Part shown: positions 25,464 to 35,684 of the stretch, piece after piece | Layout: each line of letters begins with the position of its first letter | Position numbering within the stretch: the first letter of the stretch is position 1 | Program-made: the position numbers and the translations under genes | Notes under the pieces: generated by a model | The model's database searches: none | What the model was told of the DNA's origin: nothing | Seen by the model: the letters and a program-made list of their open reading frames with translations, nothing else | Assembly (NCBI GenBank): GCA_025060695.1 | Contig: JANXBH010000012.1 | Location: 1 to 51,529, forward strand | Source: Caldifarciminota bacterium | GTDB taxonomy: Bacteria > Hydrothermota > Hydrothermia > LBFQ01 > DSFT01 | Direction: 5' to 3' | Length of the DNA stretch: 51,529 nucleotides

Positions 25464-26350
25464 TCAAATTGTTTTAAGTATTCTAAATATTCCTCCTTTA
25501 TTTCCAAACTTGACTTTATAGGTGGAATATCTTTTATATATTGAGTTTCTCCTGATGGTACTCCTTCCTCAATGAATATAATTCCAACAGGAATTTTTCC
25601 TCTACTCTTAACTTCCTTTACTTTATCTATTGCCTCCAATCTATCGTGAACGTTGTAATCTCTTTTTCCACCCTTAGATTCATCTACATATTCAATATGC
25701 TCCCTATACCATTCGTAAGTATTAAATCTATTAAATGTTACGCAAGGTGATATATCGTCAATAAATGAAAATCCCTTATGTTTTATGCCTTCAATGAAAA
25801 TTTTTGGTATTATTGCTCCATCTCCTGAAAATGTTCTTGCAACAAAAGTTGCTCCATTTGAAAGCGCTATCATAATTGGGTCAATAGGGCTATCCTTAAC
25901 TCCATATGGTGTTGAAGATGTAATATGACCTATTAAACTTGTAGGTGAAGCTTGTCCTTTTGTCAAACCATAAATTTGATTATCCATTACAATATAGGTT
26001 ATATCTATATTTCTTCTACATGCATGTATAAAGTGGTTTCCACCTATCGCAAAACCATCACCATCCCCTCCAACTGCAATTACTGTTAAATTTGGATTTA
26101 CTAACTTTATAGCTTGAGCAACGGGCATAGTCCTTCCATGAATACCATGAAAACCATATGCCTTTATATAGTCTGATAATTTACCGGAACAACCTATACC
26201 CGAGACTACTACAACCTCATGTGGCTTTATATTTAGTTCTGCAAGAGCTTTTTTAAGCCCAAGTAATACTGCAAAATCCCCGCATCCTGGACACCAAGTA
26301 GGAAAATGGCTATCAAAATCTGTTGGTTTCAATTTAGTCTCAACTGCCAT
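25460..26350 (-). CDS. korB: 2-oxoacid:ferredoxin oxidoreductase, beta subunit
   Basis: This 296-aa subunit binds thiamine diphosphate and one [4Fe-4S] cluster. Cluster cysteines are visible at 20, 23 (WCPGCG), 54 (GIGCSGK) and 203 (SPCVTFN). The TPP motif is GGDGDGFAIGGNH (94-106) followed by MDNQIYGLTKGQ. With KorA it oxidises a 2-oxoacid to an acyl-CoA and reduces ferredoxin; 2-oxoglutarate or a general 2-oxoacid is likely, but specificity is inferred. A strong AGGAGG precedes the ATG, which follows the korA stop by one base. Confidence 0.95.
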   Translation of the reverse strand: MAVETKLKPTDFDSHFPTWCPGCGDFAVLLGLKKALAELNIKPHEVVVVSGIGCSGKLSDYIKAYGFHGIHGRTMPVAQAIKLVNPNLTVIAVGGDGDGFAIGGNHFIHACRRNIDITYIVMDNQIYGLTKGQASPTSLIGHITSSTPYGVKDSPIDPIMIALSNGATFVARTFSGDGAIIPKIFIEGIKHKGFSFIDDISPCVTFNRFNTYEWYREHIEYVDESKGGKRDYNVHDRLEAIDKVKEVKSRGKIPVGIIFIEEGVPSGETQYIKDIPPIKSSLEIKEEYLEYLKQFE

Positions 26351-26351
26351 G

Positions 26352-28142
26352 TTATACCTCCTTAGCTTCTTGTAAAATAACCTCTTTTACTTTCTCTACA
26401 ATATCACCCGGAGTAAATCCTCTACCATCGTATTTTCTTAAACTTTCTATCTTTTCATGATTTGAATAGTTCATCTTTATTACATTAGAAAACTGACCCT
26501 GGGCATTTTGCTCAACTACTATCACTTTATAACAACTATCTATGAAAGAATTGATTTTTTCTTTATCTAATGGCCATAAAGTCCTAATTTGTAAAAACTT
26601 TACCTTAATATTTTCTTTTTCAAGTCTTTCCATTGATTCCATTATTGGTCCATATGTAAATCCAAAACCAATCAAACCTACATCTCCCTCGCCAAATATT
26701 AAATCTTCTGGTAAATCATTACTATTTCTTGCAGTTTGATATATTTTTCTTATTCTCTTTTCAAGCATCTGACTTCTTTTCTTAGGATCTTCAGTAGTAT
26801 ACCCATCTTCTTCATGTTCATTGGAATTAGCTGTAAATATACCTCCTTCCATTCCAGGTATGGTCCTCGGAGAAATACCATCTTGCGTTATCTTGTATCT
26901 TAGATATTTTTCTCCTCTTGATATCATTTCATTTAACTCTTCTTGAGTTAGCGCTTTCCCTCTTTCTATTTTTATATCCTTTATATTAATCTCCTCAATA
27001 GGAATAGTGTATTTATTTTGTGCAAGAACTTGGTCTGCAAGTAAAATTACTGGTGTTTGGTATTTTTCAGCAAGATTAAATGCAATAATAGCAAATTCAA
27101 ACATTTCTTTAACATTTCCTGGTGCTATTACTATTCTTGGTGCATCTCCATGACCTCCAAAAATTGCATGATAAATATCTGACTGTTCTACCTTTGTAGG
27201 AAGACCTGTAGATGGTCCTGCTCTTTGAGATAAGTATATTACTATTGGTGTTTCGTTCATTACCGCAAGACCCAAGGTTTCAGTCTTTAATGACATACCC
27301 GGACCACTCGTCCCAGTCATGGCTCTAACACCTGCATAACCTGCACCGAGTGCAAAATTTATAGATGCTATTTCATCCTCAGCTTGAACTACTACACCTC
27401 CGTATTTTGGTAGTTCCTCTGAAAGAATTTCAAGCACTTCACTTGCTGGTGTTATTGGATAACTTGCATAAAATCTACAACCACCAGCTATAGCACCAAA
27501 TGCCAATGCTTCATTACCCATTATAAAATATGTTCTAATTTTTTCCTCTACCTCCTCAACTATATAATTATCTTGTTTCTTTATGTTTTCTTTTGCATAG
27601 TTATAGCCAACATTAAAAGCTTCTAAATTTTTATCTGCAATCTTTTGACCTTTTGTTTTTAAAAAGTGTTCGTATATTATGTTCTTTGCTCTTTCATAGT
27701 CAATACCAAGTAAATATACAATAGCTCCGACTGAGATAATATTTTTTATAACTTCAAGCCCAAGCTGATTCTTTGCAATTGATTGTAGTGGAATATAGTA
27801 ATAGTATATATCTTTTCTTATAAGTTCACCAGTTAGCTCCTCATTCGAGTTATCATAAATAATTACACCATTCTCTATTACATCGTCAATATGGAGTTCT
27901 ACATTTTTTCTATCAAAAGCAAGTAAATAGTCTAATTTATCTTTTCTACCATAGTAAATTCTCTTTTCATTTGCTCTAAGCGTAATATTAGTTGGTAAAC
28001 CTCTAATATTTGAAGGAAAATCCTTATATGTGACAAGCCAAAGGCCTAAGTTCTTAAAGACTTTTGATAGAATATCAGCGGTAGTTAAACTTCCATCTCC
28101 TGCTCTTCCTGCTACTCTTATGGTTATATCATTTTTTATCAT
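26352..28142 (-). CDS. korA: 2-oxoacid:ferredoxin oxidoreductase, fused gamma-alpha subunit
   Basis: This 596-aa protein has an N-terminal gamma domain (about 1-180; RVAGRAGDGSLTTADIL is typical) joined to the alpha pyrimidine-binding domain (from about 205; YFIMGNEALAFGAIAGGCRF, YPITPASEVLEIL, TSGPGMSLKTE). The pair with korB forms the KorAB-type enzyme of anaerobes. It makes acyl-CoA and reduced ferredoxin, or runs in reverse for reductive carboxylation. The ATG is 9 nt from a CTTTAAAAT box with no SD, so the operon message is probably leaderless at its 5' end, while korB downstream uses a strong SD. Confidence 0.95.
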   Translation of the reverse strand: MIKNDITIRVAGRAGDGSLTTADILSKVFKNLGLWLVTYKDFPSNIRGLPTNITLRANEKRIYYGRKDKLDYLLAFDRKNVELHIDDVIENGVIIYDNSNEELTGELIRKDIYYYYIPLQSIAKNQLGLEVIKNIISVGAIVYLLGIDYERAKNIIYEHFLKTKGQKIADKNLEAFNVGYNYAKENIKKQDNYIVEEVEEKIRTYFIMGNEALAFGAIAGGCRFYASYPITPASEVLEILSEELPKYGGVVVQAEDEIASINFALGAGYAGVRAMTGTSGPGMSLKTETLGLAVMNETPIVIYLSQRAGPSTGLPTKVEQSDIYHAIFGGHGDAPRIVIAPGNVKEMFEFAIIAFNLAEKYQTPVILLADQVLAQNKYTIPIEEINIKDIKIERGKALTQEELNEMISRGEKYLRYKITQDGISPRTIPGMEGGIFTANSNEHEEDGYTTEDPKKRSQMLEKRIRKIYQTARNSNDLPEDLIFGEGDVGLIGFGFTYGPIMESMERLEKENIKVKFLQIRTLWPLDKEKINSFIDSCYKVIVVEQNAQGQFSNVIKMNYSNHEKIESLRKYDGRGFTPGDIVEKVKEVILQEAKEV

Positions 28143-28151
28143 AATTCTAAA

Positions 28152-28157
28152 ATTTTA
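28152..28157 (-). promoter_or_regulatory. -10 box (TAAAAT) for the korA operon
   Basis: CTTTAAAATTTTAGAATT runs into the korA ATG with a 9-nt spacing. A second, separate copy 12 bp away serves the divergent ftcD. Confidence 0.55.
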
Positions 28158-28168
28158 AAGCATTACTT

Positions 28169-28174
28169 TAAAAT
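28169..28174 (+). promoter_or_regulatory. -10 box (TAAAAT) for ftcD
   Basis: ACTTTAAAATTTTATG lies 11 nt before the ATG at 28186; no SD is present. Confidence 0.5.
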
Positions 28175-28185
28175 TTTATGTTATT

Positions 28186-29622
28186 ATGAAAATCCCATTA
28201 ATTGAATGCATTCCAAACTTTTCAGAGGGTAGAAGAAAAGAGGTAATTGATGCAATTGTAGATAGTGCAAATATCCTTGGCATTGAAATTTTGGATATTC
28301 ATTCCGATAAAGATCATAATAGAAGTGTTTTAACACTTATTGGTGTTCCACATCAGGTAGAAGAAGCAATTTTAAATATGTTTGAAAAAGCAATAGAGTT
28401 AATAGATTTAAATCAACATACTGGAACTCATCCAAGAATTGGTGCAATTGATGTAGTACCAATAGTTCCAATTAGAAATATATCTATTGATGAAGCGGTA
28501 AAACTTTCAAGAAGGTTGGGAAAGAAAATATACGAAAGATTTGGTATTCCTATATTTTTTTATGAGCACTCTGCAAAAAGACCTGACCGGAAAGACTTGC
28601 CAAGTATTAGAAATATCGGTTTTGAAAGATTAAAAGAGGAAATAATTTATGACGACTATAGAATACCTGATATTGGAGAGAGAAGGCTTCATCCAAGTGC
28701 GGGAGCAACAGTTATAGGTGTAAGAGATTTTTTAATAGCTTACAATATTCTCATTGATACAGATGATATTGAAGTTGCAAAAAAAATAGCATATAAAATA
28801 AGAGAGAAAACTGGTTATTTTAAGGGTATTAGGGTTATTGGCATGTTCCTTGCTGAAAAGAAAAAATGTCAAATATCTATAAATGTATATCAACCTGAAA
28901 TAGTAGACTTGGATATTCTACTATACAATGTAGAAAAACTTTCTAAAATTTATGGGACAAGAGTTTTAGAAAGTGAAATTGTTGGTCTTGCTCCATATGA
29001 GAATATAGAAAGGGTATTTAAAAATACACTGAAAATTAGAGATAATGTAAAGAATTTAGCAATAGAAAAGAGAATTTTTGATAATGTAGATGAGCTAAAA
29101 TTACTAATATCTTCAATTGGTTCAAGAATGCCAAATATGGGAGGTGGATTAGCAGGTGGTATTTCATTAGCACTTGGTATTAGTTTATGGAGAAAAGCAA
29201 TGTTAATTTCAAAAGATATTAATTATGACATTAAAAAGATAGACCAATACATAGATAAAGCTTTAAATTTATCTAAAAAAGACAGTGAAGCTTTTGAGAA
29301 ACTATTAAAAGAAAAGAACTTTGAAGCACTTGAGTCATGTATTAATGTCTCAATGGATTTTGCCCATGTTTGTATAAATGTGTTAAATGATATAGAAACT
29401 ATAGTTGAAAATGTAAGTGAAGATATTATTAGTGATTTAGGAATAGCATTGGAGTTAATAAGAAGTGCTCTAAATTCTTCAAAATACAATATTCTAATAA
29501 ACTTAAAACACTCCGAAAATGAAGAATATAACAGAAGTGTATTGAATAATTTTAGGCAAATTGAAGAAAGGTTTATATTTTTATACGAAGCTTTAACTTC
29601 AAAAATTTCATTAAGGTTATGA
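28186..29622 (+). CDS. ftcD: bifunctional glutamate formimidoyltransferase / formimidotetrahydrofolate cyclodeaminase
   Basis: The N-terminal formiminotransferase (about 1-300) starts with IPLIECIPNFSEGR and has HPRIGAIDVVP with His82, the position of the catalytic histidine in the mammalian enzyme. The C-terminal FTCD_C helical domain (about 300-478) has MPNMGGGLAGGISLALG, typical of cyclodeaminases. Together they move the formimino group from formiminoglutamate to tetrahydrofolate and release ammonia, giving 5,10-methenyl-THF (histidine degradation and one-carbon supply). Many bacteria split these activities; here they are fused as in animals. The stop overlaps the purL ATG (ATGA), linking folate one-carbon supply to purine synthesis. 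Confidence 0.94.
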   Translation: MKIPLIECIPNFSEGRRKEVIDAIVDSANILGIEILDIHSDKDHNRSVLTLIGVPHQVEEAILNMFEKAIELIDLNQHTGTHPRIGAIDVVPIVPIRNISIDEAVKLSRRLGKKIYERFGIPIFFYEHSAKRPDRKDLPSIRNIGFERLKEEIIYDDYRIPDIGERRLHPSAGATVIGVRDFLIAYNILIDTDDIEVAKKIAYKIREKTGYFKGIRVIGMFLAEKKKCQISINVYQPEIVDLDILLYNVEKLSKIYGTRVLESEIVGLAPYENIERVFKNTLKIRDNVKNLAIEKRIFDNVDELKLLISSIGSRMPNMGGGLAGGISLALGISLWRKAMLISKDINYDIKKIDQYIDKALNLSKKDSEAFEKLLKEKNFEALESCINVSMDFAHVCINVLNDIETIVENVSEDIISDLGIALELIRSALNSSKYNILINLKHSENEEYNRSVLNNFRQIEERFIFLYEALTSKISLRL

Positions 29623-31760
29623 AATTTGGTTTTACGAAGGAAGAATGGGAAAGAATTATAGAGATTTTAGAAAGGGAGCCAAATGAAATTGAAGTTGGTA
29701 TCTTTAAGCTTAATTGGTCTGAACATTGCTCTTATAAAACCTCAAAAATATTTTTAAGAGAACTTCCTACGAATTCTGATAGATTAATTTTAGGTATTGG
29801 TGAAAATGCAGGGGTATTGAAACTAAAAGATAATTACGTGATATCATTTAAAGTAGAAAGTCATAATCATCCTTCCGCTATTGAACCATTTAATGGCTCC
29901 GCAACAGGAGTGGGAGGAATAGTAAGAGACATTTTATCTACAGGTTTAAGACCAATAGCACTACTTGATAGCTTAAGATTTGGAAATTACAGAAGTTCAA
30001 AAACGAGAACACTATTAGATGGAGTTGTAAGGGGTATTAGTTTTTATGGAAATTCTATCGGTGTGCCCGTTGTAGCAGGTGAAGTATATTTTGAGGAGTG
30101 CTATGAAGATAATCCAATTGTGAATGTAATGTGTGTAGGTATTGGGAAAATTTATGACGTAAGAAGTTCTATTGCAAAGGGGATTGGAAATAGCATTATT
30201 ATATTTGGAAATCTTACTGGCAGAGATGGTATCGGCGGTGCAGCATTTGCAAGCGAAGTCTTAAAAGACCAGGAAGATTTATCTGCTATTCAAATTGCTG
30301 ATCCATTTACTGAAAAGCTTTTAATTGAAGCAATAAGTGAAATTGTAAAATTTAAAGAACTTATTGCAATTCAGGATTTAGGGGCAGGTGGCTTATCTAC
30401 CGCTATACCTGAAATGGCAAGAAAAGGAAACTTAGGTATTAAATTATATTTAGATAAAGTCCCAGTTAGGTCAAAGGACATGAAACCCATAGAAATTTTA
30501 CTTTCGGAAAGTCAAGAAAGAATGCTAATATGCGTAGAAAAAGGAAGTGAAGAGAAATTTTTTAAAGTATTTGAAAAATGGAATTTAAACTATGCAGTTA
30601 TTGCGGAACTAATAGAGGAAAAAAAGTTCTTAGTTTATTACAATAATAATTTATTAGGAGATATTCCCATAGATAGGATGTTTGATGTGCCACTAAGAAT
30701 ATATAGTATAAAAACACCACATGTAAAAAAGGAAAACTTTGAAGTTTTAAGCAAAAATTATAATTATGGCGAAGTTCTATTAAAACTTATAAGTTCAGAA
30801 AACCTATGCTCCAGGTTTTCCATATACGAGCAATATGACTACATGGTAGGTACGGATACTATATTAGAGCCCGGTTATGGAGATTGTACGGTATTAAGAA
30901 TAAAAGATGAAGATTTTGGTATTGCGGTGAAAATTGATGGGAATGGTAGATATATATATTTAGATCCATATGAAGGAAGTAAAATTGCAGTTTATGAGTG
31001 TGCAAGGAATCTTTCTACAGTTGGTGCCATTCCCATTGGTATAACCGATAATATTAACTTTCCAAATCCTGAAATTGAGGAAAACTATTACTATTTTAAA
31101 CCTATGGTGGAAGGTTTAAGAGATAGTGCCAAAAAACTAAACATTCCATTTATTTCTGGAAATGTATCCTTATATAACGAAAGTAGTAAAAGTAGAATTT
31201 ATCCAACCATTACAATTGGAATGGTAGGTTTAGTAGAAAATATTGAAAATGTAAGAAGATTGAAAATTTACGAAAATGATAGCATTTACTTAGTTGGTAA
31301 AATGGAAGGAAATATAGGAGGAAGTGAATTTTTAAAAGTTCTGTTTAATTTTGTTGGTGGTAATTTAGATAAAGTAGATGACGATTTTGAGATAAAATTA
31401 CAAAGAAGCATTATTCATTTAGTTAAGAATGGAATTGCAAGCTTTGTTAAGGACATATCTGAAGGAGGGATACTAATTGCTATATCAGAGGCATTGATAA
31501 ATCAAAATAAGGGAGCAAGTTTATTTAATTTAAGAGAAAGTTTGGAGTTTTTGTTTGGAGAATGGCAAAGCAGATATATAATATTTACATCTAAAAATGA
31601 AGAATTAGAAGACTTTTTAAAATCTCAAAATATTACTTTTTTGGAAATAGGAAAAGTGAAAGAAAACACTTTAGAGTTTCTTGGCTATAAGATTGAAATA
31701 GAAAATTTAAGGAAATTTTATTTTAGAAATTTAATCCCCCAGAAGGGGGATAGAGATTAG
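29619..31760 (+). CDS. purL: phosphoribosylformylglycinamidine synthase subunit II
   Basis: This 713-aa small-type PurL needs PurQ and PurS partners. Conserved features are [13 protein letters not shown] near the N-terminus, [20 protein letters not shown], and the duplicated AIRS-like halves with the second ATP-type region ([17 protein letters not shown]). It converts FGAR to FGAM in purine biosynthesis using ATP and ammonia. It is translationally coupled to ftcD. The last codons carry a GC-rich hairpin, and the stop is shared with the convergent groEL (TTAG). Confidence 0.96.
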   Translation: MKFGFTKEEWERIIEILEREPNEIEVGIFKLNWSEHCSYKTSKIFLRELPTNSDRLILGIGENAGVLKLKDNYVISFKVESHNHPSAIEPFNGSATGVGGIVRDILSTGLRPIALLDSLRFGNYRSSKTRTLLDGVVRGISFYGNSIGVPVVAGEVYFEECYEDNPIVNVMCVGIGKIYDVRSSIAKGIGNSIIIFGNLTGRDGIGGAAFASEVLKDQEDLSAIQIADPFTEKLLIEAISEIVKFKELIAIQDLGAGGLSTAIPEMARKGNLGIKLYLDKVPVRSKDMKPIEILLSESQERMLICVEKGSEEKFFKVFEKWNLNYAVIAELIEEKKFLVYYNNNLLGDIPIDRMFDVPLRIYSIKTPHVKKENFEVLSKNYNYGEVLLKLISSENLCSRFSIYEQYDYMVGTDTILEPGYGDCTVLRIKDEDFGIAVKIDGNGRYIYLDPYEGSKIAVYECARNLSTVGAIPIGITDNINFPNPEIEENYYYFKPMVEGLRDSAKKLNIPFISGNVSLYNESSKSRIYPTITIGMVGLVENIENVRRLKIYENDSIYLVGKMEGNIGGSEFLKVLFNFVGGNLDKVDDDFEIKLQRSIIHLVKNGIASFVKDISEGGILIAISEALINQNKGASLFNLRESLEFLFGEWQSRYIIFTSKNEELEDFLKSQNITFLEIGKVKENTLEFLGYKIEIENLRKFYFRNLIPQKGDRD
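31734..31751. terminator. hairpin at the convergent purL/groEL ends
   Basis: ATCCCCC AGAA GGGGGAT forms a 7-bp stem with a 4-nt loop in a very AT-rich background, right at the meeting point of two convergent genes. On the minus strand it is followed by TTAAATTTCT. It lies within purL coding sequence. A bidirectional terminator is plausible, although the T-run is weak. Confidence 0.5.
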
Positions 31761-33391
31761 TATTCTTCAGGTATGTTAGGTGTTAACTTCTCCTTTTCTT
31801 TTTCCTTCTTCTCTACAACAATAGCTTCAGTAGTCAGTAGTAAACTACTAATTGAAGAAGCATTTTGAAGTGCTACTCTTTCTACCTTAGTCGGATCAAT
31901 TATTCCCTTCTCAAGCATATCTACATACTCTCCAGTTAGTGCATCAAATCCTATATTCGGATTTTCCTTAGTTCTCTTCTTTACTTCCTCAACAACTAAT
32001 GAACCTTCATATCCAGCATTATACGCAATTTGCTTTAGTGGTTCCTCAAGTGCCTTCTTTACAATCTTTACTCCAATTTTCCTATCTCCTTCAATTTCAC
32101 TTTCTAACTTTTCAAGAATTCCAATAGCTCTTATGTATGCAGTTCCTCCACCTGGAACAATACCCTCTTCAACAGCAGCTTTTGTAGCATGTAGAGCATC
32201 TTCAATCCTTGCTTTTCTCTCTTTCATTTCAGTTTCTGTAGATGCACCAACGTATATTACCGCAACACCACCAGAAAGCTTTGCTAACCTCTCTTGAAGT
32301 TTTTCTCTGTCGTAGTCGCTCTTAGTTTCCTCAATTTGCTTTTTAATTTGCCTAATTCTTGCATCAATATCTTCCTTTCTTCCAAATCCTTCAATAATTG
32401 TAGTATTTTCCTTATCTATTACTATCTTCTTTGCCTTTCCTAAATCATCAATTCTTACATTTTCAAATTTCATTCCCGTTTCATCTGAAATTACTATTCC
32501 ACCAGTAAGTATAGCAATATCTCTTAACATTTCCTTTCTTCTATCACCATATCCAGGTGCTTTAACTGCTGCAACTTGTAATGTCCCTCTAAGCTTATTT
32601 ACAACTAATGTGGCAAGTGCCTCACCTTCAACTTCTTCCGCTATAATTAGTAATGGTTTTCCGGTTTGGATTACTCTTTCAAGAACTGGAAGAATCTCTC
32701 TGATTGAGGACAATTTCTTATCGGTAATTAGTATATATGGATTTTCAAATATAACTTCCATTTTCTCTGCATCAGTTACAAAATAGGGAGAAATATATCC
32801 TCTATCAAATTGATAACCATTTACTACCTCTACATATGTTTCAATGCCTTTTCCTTCTTCAACTGTAATAACACCGTCACTTCCTACTTTCTCCATCGCT
32901 TCAGCAATTTTTCTTCCTATTTCGCTATCGTTGTTAGCAGATATAGTAGCTACCTGCTCAATTTCTCTGCTAGTTTCTACTTTCTTTGATATATCCCTTA
33001 GAAATTCTACAACTTTTTCTACTGCTAAGTCTATACCTCTTTTTACTTCAGTAGGATTAGCACCTGCAGTAACCATCTTTACACCTTCACGATAGATGGC
33101 TTCTGCAAGAACAGTTGCAGTAGTTGTCCCATCACCTGCAACATCAGAAGTCTTAGATGCAACTTCTTTTACAAGTTGAGCACCTACATTTTCAAAAGAG
33201 TCATCAAGCTCAATTTCCTTAGCAACAGTAACACCATCCTTAGTGATAGTAGGAGAGCCAAATTTCTTTTCAAGTATTACATTTCTACCCGCAGGTCCAA
33301 GAGTAACTTTTACCGCATTTGAAAGTTTCTCTACACCTCTTAAAATTGCTCTCTGAGCTACTTCATTATAAATCATCTCTTTTGCAGCCAT
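31757..33391 (-). CDS. groEL: 60-kDa chaperonin GroEL
   Basis: This 544-aa chaperonin has all family landmarks: [18 protein letters not shown], the ATPase motif [13 protein letters not shown], and [11 protein letters not shown]. It folds proteins in a double ring with GroES. The C-terminus ends [12 protein letters not shown], without the flexible Gly-Gly-Met tail usual in bacterial GroELs. A strong AAGGAGG precedes the ATG. It follows groES by 15 bp on the same strand. No CIRCE inverted repeat is seen upstream of the operon. Confidence 0.98.
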   Translation of the reverse strand: MAAKEMIYNEVAQRAILRGVEKLSNAVKVTLGPAGRNVILEKKFGSPTITKDGVTVAKEIELDDSFENVGAQLVKEVASKTSDVAGDGTTTATVLAEAIYREGVKMVTAGANPTEVKRGIDLAVEKVVEFLRDISKKVETSREIEQVATISANNDSEIGRKIAEAMEKVGSDGVITVEEGKGIETYVEVVNGYQFDRGYISPYFVTDAEKMEVIFENPYILITDKKLSSIREILPVLERVIQTGKPLLIIAEEVEGEALATLVVNKLRGTLQVAAVKAPGYGDRRKEMLRDIAILTGGIVISDETGMKFENVRIDDLGKAKKIVIDKENTTIIEGFGRKEDIDARIRQIKKQIEETKSDYDREKLQERLAKLSGGVAVIYVGASTETEMKERKARIEDALHATKAAVEEGIVPGGGTAYIRAIGILEKLESEIEGDRKIGVKIVKKALEEPLKQIAYNAGYEGSLVVEEVKKRTKENPNIGFDALTGEYVDMLEKGIIDPTKVERVALQNASSISSLLLTTEAIVVEKKEKEKEKLTPNIPEEY

Positions 33392-33406
33392 GTCGTTACC
33401 TCCTTT

Positions 33407-33718
33407 TTATTCTTCTATAATACCAAGAATTTCATCTTCTCTCATTATAAGCAATTTTTGATCTCCCATCTCAACCTCTGTCCCTGCATATTTAGAGAAA
33501 ATTACTATATCACCTACATTTACATCCACAGGTATAACCTTTCCATCTTCAGTTTTTCTACCTGGACCAACTGCAAGAACTCTTCCTCTTTGTGGTTTTT
33601 CCTTTGCTGTATCAGGTATGATGATACCGCCTTTTTTTACTTCTTCCTCCTCTATTCTCTCAACTACGATTCTATCTCCAAGGGGCTTTATCTTAATTTT
33701 TTGTTCTACCCTCACCAT
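33407..33718 (-). CDS. groES: 10-kDa co-chaperonin GroES
   Basis: I start at the ATG at 33718 ([19 protein letters not shown]), because an AGGAGG stands 5 nt upstream of it and the extra 20 upstream residues are not GroES-like. The 103-aa protein has the mobile-loop region ([20 protein letters not shown]) and the roof and core strands ([25 protein letters not shown]). It caps GroEL. The operon is preceded by a TAAAAT box with a leader of about 20 nt, one of the few leadered messages in this window. Confidence 0.97.
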   Translation of the reverse strand: MVRVEQKIKIKPLGDRIVVERIEEEEVKKGGIIIPDTAKEKPQRGRVLAVGPGRKTEDGKVIPVDVNVGDIVIFSKYAGTEVEMGDQKLLIMREDEILGIIEE

Positions 33719-33747
33719 TTTTAACCTCCTGTTTTGTGAGGATGAAA

Positions 33748-33753
33748 ATTTTA
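33748..33753 (-). promoter_or_regulatory. -10 box (TAAAAT) for the groES-groEL operon
   Basis: CCTTTAAAATTTTCATCC lies 29 nt before the groES ATG. The leader holds ACAGGAGG. No CIRCE element (TTAGCACTC-N9-GAGTGCTAA) is present. Confidence 0.5.
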
Positions 33754-33783
33754 AAGGACAAGTTAACCTTTTATGCAAACTGT

Positions 33784-34836
33784 TTATTTTATCAACTTGG
33801 CATATATCGAGAGTATTGAACCAAGAAATACAGAAAAGAGCACGAATACTGCTGCAATAATCTTAATTTCTTGATGCTCAATAAAATAAACTGAAAATAC
33901 TGAGAACTCACCTCTTGGTGCCATAGTTAAAAGAGTTCTTATGATAACCCTTTTATTACCAATTTGAAAGAAATTTATAATTTTTATGAAAATTGACAAT
34001 ATAAGTAGAACAAAAGCAAGAGAAATATGAAGTAAGTTTAAATTTCCAAGCAATGTACCTTTTAAAATATATCCAAAACAAAAGAAAAACGCTATAAATA
34101 TTATCTCTCTTAACACTGAAATGTGGTTTTCAAAAAATCCCTCATAAGTATCAGATATAACTATACCAAGAATAAATGCACCAATTGGAGAATCCAAAAT
34201 AAAAGTTGAGGAAATTATTAAAAAAAATGTGACTACTAAAAAAAATTCTCTTTCCAATGAAATGAGGAACTTTACAAATTGCTTGATTTTATTTCTAAAC
34301 TTAAAATTAATTGCTATTGCTAATACTACAAGTATTGCATTTAGAATTGGGAAATATGAACCTTTTAAAATACCGATAAAGACACCTAAGAAAATATCCT
34401 CAAGTATTAATGTTATTATGATAAAAGGTGTTTCTAAATTTGCTAATCTCTTTGTGCTTTGGAGAATTTTCACAATAACCATAGATGAACTTGGATATAG
34501 TATTAAAGAAAAAATAAAAGCACTTCTTAAATCATTAGATATAGTATATGCAACTGTTGTTCCAAGGACAAAAAATATAGTAAATGTAAAGAAATTACCC
34601 CAAAATGATTGTCTTATATACATATGGATTTTATTGTAGGAGAATTCAAAACCAATAAAAAAAAGCAAGACAGAAATGGCAAGTTCATTTATAATCTCTA
34701 TAATTTCAAGTTCAATATGTATAAAAAAGGATGCAATAAAGCCAGAAATAATATAAGATAAAACTAATGGAACCTTTAAAGCATAAAATACAACTGAAAC
34801 GATGAAAATAAAGAAAATTGAAATTAATAATTCCAT
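33784..34836 (-). CDS. cation:proton antiporter, CPA2 (KefB/NapA-like) membrane part
   Basis: This 350-aa polytopic protein has about ten to twelve hydrophobic helices in the Na+/H+ exchanger fold: [49 protein letters not shown] (with the acidic pair region), and [21 protein letters not shown]2 members exchange Na+ or K+ for protons. It ends without a regulatory TrkA/RCK domain. The start overlaps the lipid-kinase gene by 13 bp. A TTTAAAAAT variant of the promoter box stands 6 nt before its ATG inside that gene. Confidence 0.9.
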   Translation of the reverse strand: MELLISIFFIFIVSVVFYALKVPLVLSYIISGFIASFFIHIELEIIEIINELAISVLLFFIGFEFSYNKIHMYIRQSFWGNFFTFTIFFVLGTTVAYTISNDLRSAFIFSLILYPSSSMVIVKILQSTKRLANLETPFIIITLILEDIFLGVFIGILKGSYFPILNAILVVLAIAINFKFRNKIKQFVKFLISLEREFFLVVTFFLIISSTFILDSPIGAFILGIVISDTYEGFFENHISVLREIIFIAFFFCFGYILKGTLLGNLNLLHISLAFVLLILSIFIKIINFFQIGNKRVIIRTLLTMAPRGEFSVFSVYFIEHQEIKIIAAVFVLFSVFLGSILSIYAKLIK

Positions 34837-35684
34837 TTTAAAATTTTTAAAGCATTTTTTAATGTAGTAATATCATATATTCCTTCATCTATTTCAAAAG
34901 CTTCTCCGTCGTAATGGGCAGGCAGTTTTGTATTAATTTCAAACTTTATATTTTCAAATTGACCGTATATCGTATATTTATCGCTTAAATGCTTTCCCTT
35001 TAGGACTTTAGAAACTTTAAATAGTGTCAAAAAATATGGAACATTCTTAAAAATTACCATATCCATTAAACCATCGTTATTTTTTGCATTAGGAAATATC
35101 TTTATACCATGACCTTCAATCTGGCTTAAACCTACATGAAAAGATATAGCTTTTCCTTCATAAATATTCTCTACTTTGATATAAAATGGTTTATAGTCAA
35201 AAAATATACTCTTTACTATGGAAACTTTATAACTGCCTAAACTTTTTACATTTTTTGCTACTGAACCTGAAATTCCTATTCCAAATGAATTAAAAAAGAA
35301 AGTGTCAATCCGCTTGATGTAGCAAACATCGACATAACTATATAGTATTTCCTTGTTCTTTATAGCTTTAATAAGTTTTTGAAAATCTATATTTTTCCAA
35401 TTACTTTTTGAAAAATCATTTCCTCTTCCTGCAGGTATAACTAATATCGCCATATTTCTATTTATGACTTTTCTTGCAACACTATTTACAGTGCCATCTC
35501 CTCCAAATACTACTAAATCATTTATACTATTCTTCTCAAATTCAGATAGAATTTTATCAACACTTTCATCAGTAAATGCAAGAATGTAATTGACTTTATT
35601 ACTCAATAGTAATTTTTCAAATTTCAATAAAATTTTTATTGCTCTTCCATTTCCTGCTTTTGGATTTGCAATTATACCAACCAA
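34824..35684 (-). CDS. diacylglycerol kinase-family (YegS/LCB5) lipid kinase
   Basis: This 286-aa protein has the N-terminal IIANPKAGNGRA and the nucleotide-binding GGDGTVNSVA motif of the DAGK catalytic domain. A C-terminal beta-rich half (GLMDMVIFKN; LPAHYDGEAFEID) is typical of YegS-like kinases. These phosphorylate diacylglycerol or related lipids at the inner membrane. The TTG start overlaps the end of the V-ATPase subunit gene by 13 bp. The exact lipid is not readable. Confidence 0.93.
   Translation of the reverse strand: MVGIIANPKAGNGRAIKILLKFEKLLLSNKVNYILAFTDESVDKILSEFEKNSINDLVVFGGDGTVNSVARKVINRNMAILVIPAGRGNDFSKSNWKNIDFQKLIKAIKNKEILYSYVDVCYIKRIDTFFFNSFGIGISGSVAKNVKSLGSYKVSIVKSIFFDYKPFYIKVENIYEGKAISFHVGLSQIEGHGIKIFPNAKNNDGLMDMVIFKNVPYFLTLFKVSKVLKGKHLSDKYTIYGQFENIKFEINTKLPAHYDGEAFEIDEGIYDITTLKNALKILKWNY
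34843..34849 (-). promoter_or_regulatory. -10-like box (TAAAAAT) for the antiporter, inside the lipid-kinase CDS
   Basis: CTTTAAAAATTTTAAA runs straight into the ATG at 34836. It is encoded by Leu-Lys-Ile-Leu-Lys at the C-terminus of the upstream protein. It has one A more than the usual box. Confidence 0.4.

Noticed and set aside
33730-33800. CIRCE/HrcA operator upstream of groES
   Set aside because: No TTAGCACTC-N9-GAGTGCTAA-like inverted repeat is present.
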